From: Himantopus leucocephalus
Taxonomy: Eukaryota > Chordata > Aves > Charadriiformes > Recurvirostridae
Length of the DNA stretch: 64,000 nucleotides
Reading direction: 5' to 3'
NCBI GenBank assembly: GCA_003993805.1
Contig: RSEF01000001.1
Location: 70,234,845 to 70,298,844 of the forward strand
This document shows, piece by piece, positions 61,286 through 64,000 of this stretch. Below the pieces are notes generated by a model. The model worked only from the letters and a program-made list of their open reading frames with translations. It was not told the DNA's origin and ran no database searches. Made by a program: the position numbers and the translations under genes. Position 1 is the first letter of the stretch, and each line of letters begins with the position of its first letter.

Positions 61286-64000
61286 TTTGTCTGCCCTTCC
61301 TTTTTAGATTTTAAATTTGGCAGAACTTCTGTAACAGTCTGCACAGAGGAACCTTACCTAAATTTGGACATCCATAGAAAGAAATGAACGATAGAGCATT
61401 TTTCAAACATTTTGTTACTTTCTATTCCATATGAAAATTAGCCTATAAAATGGACTTGGTCTTTCTCATCTTTAGAGAGTAAGAGCCTTTCCCTTCACCC
61501 CTGGGGATTGCTGGTACAGGCAGCTATCCAAGGGATGCCTCTCAGTAGCATCTCTCTGGAGCAGGTCCGTGACAGATGTCCTTAAACCCTGAGATCAGTT
61601 GTGCCCACTCCAGTGCTGCAAGGGTACAGAGGAACTGGGAAAGGTACTCAGGAAGATGACAAAGATGGGGAGAATTACCTGCCTTCCAGAGAGGAGGTGT
61701 TCAATAGATCAGGACTCATCATCCCAGAAATGATATGACTTATGAGGAATACACACAGATTTGAGCAACCTTGAAGAGAGGAAGAAGGTGAACAGGGGAC
61801 CATTTCGTTATTTTCACAACATCAGACCCAGAGCTCTCAGGTGGATGTCAACAGGCATAAATTTAAAAAATCACTGCGTGGATGAGATGTGGCACTTCCT
61901 TCCCTATGATGTTTTGCTGATTCCAAAAGTATAAATGAGTAAAAAATGATCAAACTAGACAGATTACTGCAAGAAAATCAGTACCAAAATCTTTGTGATT
62001 CAAATAAAGTCACAGGATCAGGGAGCCCCACACACCACAAATTGCTTCACCCTAAGAAAGGTATGCTGGGGTGGTGTCACTATATGCCCATTCCCTTTGC
62101 TTGCTCTTTGTTACCAGCCACTTTTGAGAGAGGCAGTGAGCAAGCTGGCTTAGGGGGAGCTGCTCTTGCACTCAGAGCCTCATTTGGAGTCATCACGGCA
62201 GCTGTCTTCTTTGGACAATGCTCAACCTGTTTTACTTTTGCTGCTCACCAGAAATTTGTTGTCTTTCTTGGCTAGGCATTTATCAAAACAACCACAAGGC
62301 ACTTTGGAAAGTTTTTTAATTAACCCCTGACTTGCCAGAAAGACTTCCTACAAATAAATTCAAAGATTCTTTGTTTTATTTGTTCATTGCAACAGTTGGA
62401 TAATTTTAATATACATATGGTTTCCAGGCAGATCTCAATGCCTGCCACAAAGTGTGCTTTCCTGCCCCACTGTCTGTAACTCTGATACAATAGCCTGAGA
62501 TAACCTCCTTGCAGACACACTTCTCTTTCAGCTTAATGCCTTTGCGTTCCCTTTATAGGTGTTCTCTTTACAGGGGAACAGTGAATTGAGAAAGGGAAAT
62601 GTGATCACAGCTCTGCCTTTAGTCTCTTCTCATTGTCTTCTACTTCCAACAAGTAAACTGGAACAAACAGCCTATACGCACTAAAAATGAGGAAGGATGT
62701 GACATTGAGAGAGACCTTTGCATCCCTGTAAATGTGACTGGAGAAAGCCTCCCTCAGCAGTTGCATGTGTACAATTTCTTACCTCATTAAAGCAGACCTG
62801 CCCCTCCCAAATGCCAAGAGAGTGATGATTCCTTCTTCTTGTTTTTCACTTGAAAGCTCCAAAATCACAGCCTTCTCAAACATCTGTATCATTTTGTGTG
62901 CTGTATCAAGGTTTAGACAATAGCCTCTTAACCAGTGAGTCCTAGAAAGAAAAAAAAAAAAAAGGAACTTTACAGAATAGAAAACTAAAGCTGAACTTAT
63001 GATGAAGGAGATGCTTCCTGAAGATGATCTCTGCTTTGCTGATGTCTTTTATGTCTGTAAGTGGCGGGACATGTGTCCATCGGAAAGCTCTCTAGGTCAG
63101 AGTTTTCCTGTTATGACCGTGGTCTCTTGGGAATCTCAGCATCATTCTTTCACCCATGCAGGATTGCGCTGTACTGCAACTACATGCCAATTTAAAGGCA
63201 TGAACTTAAAGGCTAATTGAAAAGCCTTGAAATGAGCAGAAGGCAGGTTTTTTGTTTGTTAGGAAACCCACACAACAGCAGTGTAATATTACATTTCCAA
63301 GCTCATAATAGCTGAGGCCCCCACATTTTCTACTGAATAACTGTAAAAATGATTTCTGGGTGCTTTGCTTGTTTAAAAGTCAAGCTGTTAGTGTGTGTTC
63401 TTAACTATGGCTTTAGAAATCCAAGTTTAGGTACAATATTTTTAACTCTAAGCCAAAATCTTTAACAAGCAAAACAAAATATATCTCAAGGAAAACGTGG
63501 GCTTGGTTCCATTTTATCTGGAACCCAATTTCTTTCCTTGCTACGCACAAGGCTGTGAAAAGCTGCAGCTCTCCTTGGGTTATACTTCAAAGTTATTTTG
63601 TATACATATAGATGACCACAGGCAAGAAATACCAAAATACCAAAAATACCACAGGCAAAGGAAAGTCAGGGCCATATCACAAAAATTAGCAATGCATTTT
63701 ATTCTGGAGGCAGTGTTTGTGGGGTTTAGAAACCAGTGAGCAACTTTGCAGGTAGATGATATAACATTATGGCAGGCCCTAATGAACTGGAGTTTTTCTC
63801 CTGAAAAATATTTCAATGGCCTTCTCCAAGTTATTCTGAAAAAAGGACAAGGGAAAGAAGTTAAGTTTGGGGACACACGTCCTTGCTTTGCCAGGATTGG
63901 CCAGGGAAGACACTGTTCTCAGCTATTTAACAGTTTAGGACTTACTTTCACCTGTAAATTAGCAGTTCCCATGATCTGTCACCAGATCTGATTTTTTTTA

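Larger units (their letters stand above)
50763..64000 (+). other. Candidate first intron, continuing past the window
   Basis: If the donor at 50763 is used, everything to the right edge is intronic. From about 52.4 kb the sequence is A+T-rich with no credible coding frame. The frames near 53 kb (up to 132 residues) have no motif. Apart from the repeats listed separately I see nothing recognisable. An A run near 59511-59527 and another near 62949-62963 are simple homopolymers. No acceptor/exon pair could be supported. Confidence 0.4.

Noticed and set aside
61600..61900. Possible further CR1 fragment ('agagaggaagaaggtgaaca')
   Set aside because: One block resembles CR1, but the neighbouring blocks do not follow in order; too weak to list.
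1..64000. CRISPR arrays, operons, bacterial-type terminators, rRNA genes
   Set aside because: The repeats and composition are those of a vertebrate chromosome, and none of these structures is present.

Overview
The window is vertebrate nuclear DNA, most probably from a bird. The evidence is the repeat content: two well-preserved CR1 LINE 3' ends finishing in the ATTCTATGATTCT-type tail, several much older CR1 pieces, a solo LTR of a type I recognise from avian genomes, scattered MIR-like CORE-SINE remnants, and otherwise repeat-poor, A+T-rich single-copy sequence. I found no open reading frame that I can support as a protein-coding gene. Every frame is short, most are simple-sequence or CpG-island artefacts, and none shows a protein family I recognise.

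Layout. 1-44.2 kb is A+T-rich non-coding sequence, intergenic or intronic. It carries a CR1 copy at about 8.46-8.88 kb, a CR1 copy next to a 100-N gap at 23.42-23.97 kb, a solo LTR on the minus strand at 37.25-37.86 kb, old CR1 fragments at 2.0, 16.2 and 41.2-42.1 kb, and ancient SINE and palindromic repeat remnants. 44.2-52.4 kb is a promoter-like domain of two CpG-rich blocks (about 45.6-48.55 and 50.0-52.35 kb) around an A+T-rich trough at 49.2-49.97 kb. A plausible first exon ends at a GTAGG splice donor at 50762/50763 on the plus strand. If it is real, the rest of the window (50.76-64 kb) is the start of a long first intron of a gene transcribed rightwards. I cannot name that gene. 52.4-64 kb is again A+T-rich with only ancient repeat traces.

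Assembly state. There are gaps of 100 N and 71 N, and four single-N joins. Two of the single Ns sit exactly between near-identical direct copies (43 bp and 129/130 bp), so they look like unmerged overlapping contig ends rather than real duplications. The 129/130 bp case lies inside the CpG island. The other single N lies in a C homopolymer within the LTR, and the fourth has no duplicate beside it.

I looked for an undescribed system and did not find one. The items most worth a second look are the unidentified promoter and first exon with its nested start codons, the A+T-rich trough between the CpG blocks, the false duplications, the gap between A and T runs, and a few clean hairpins.
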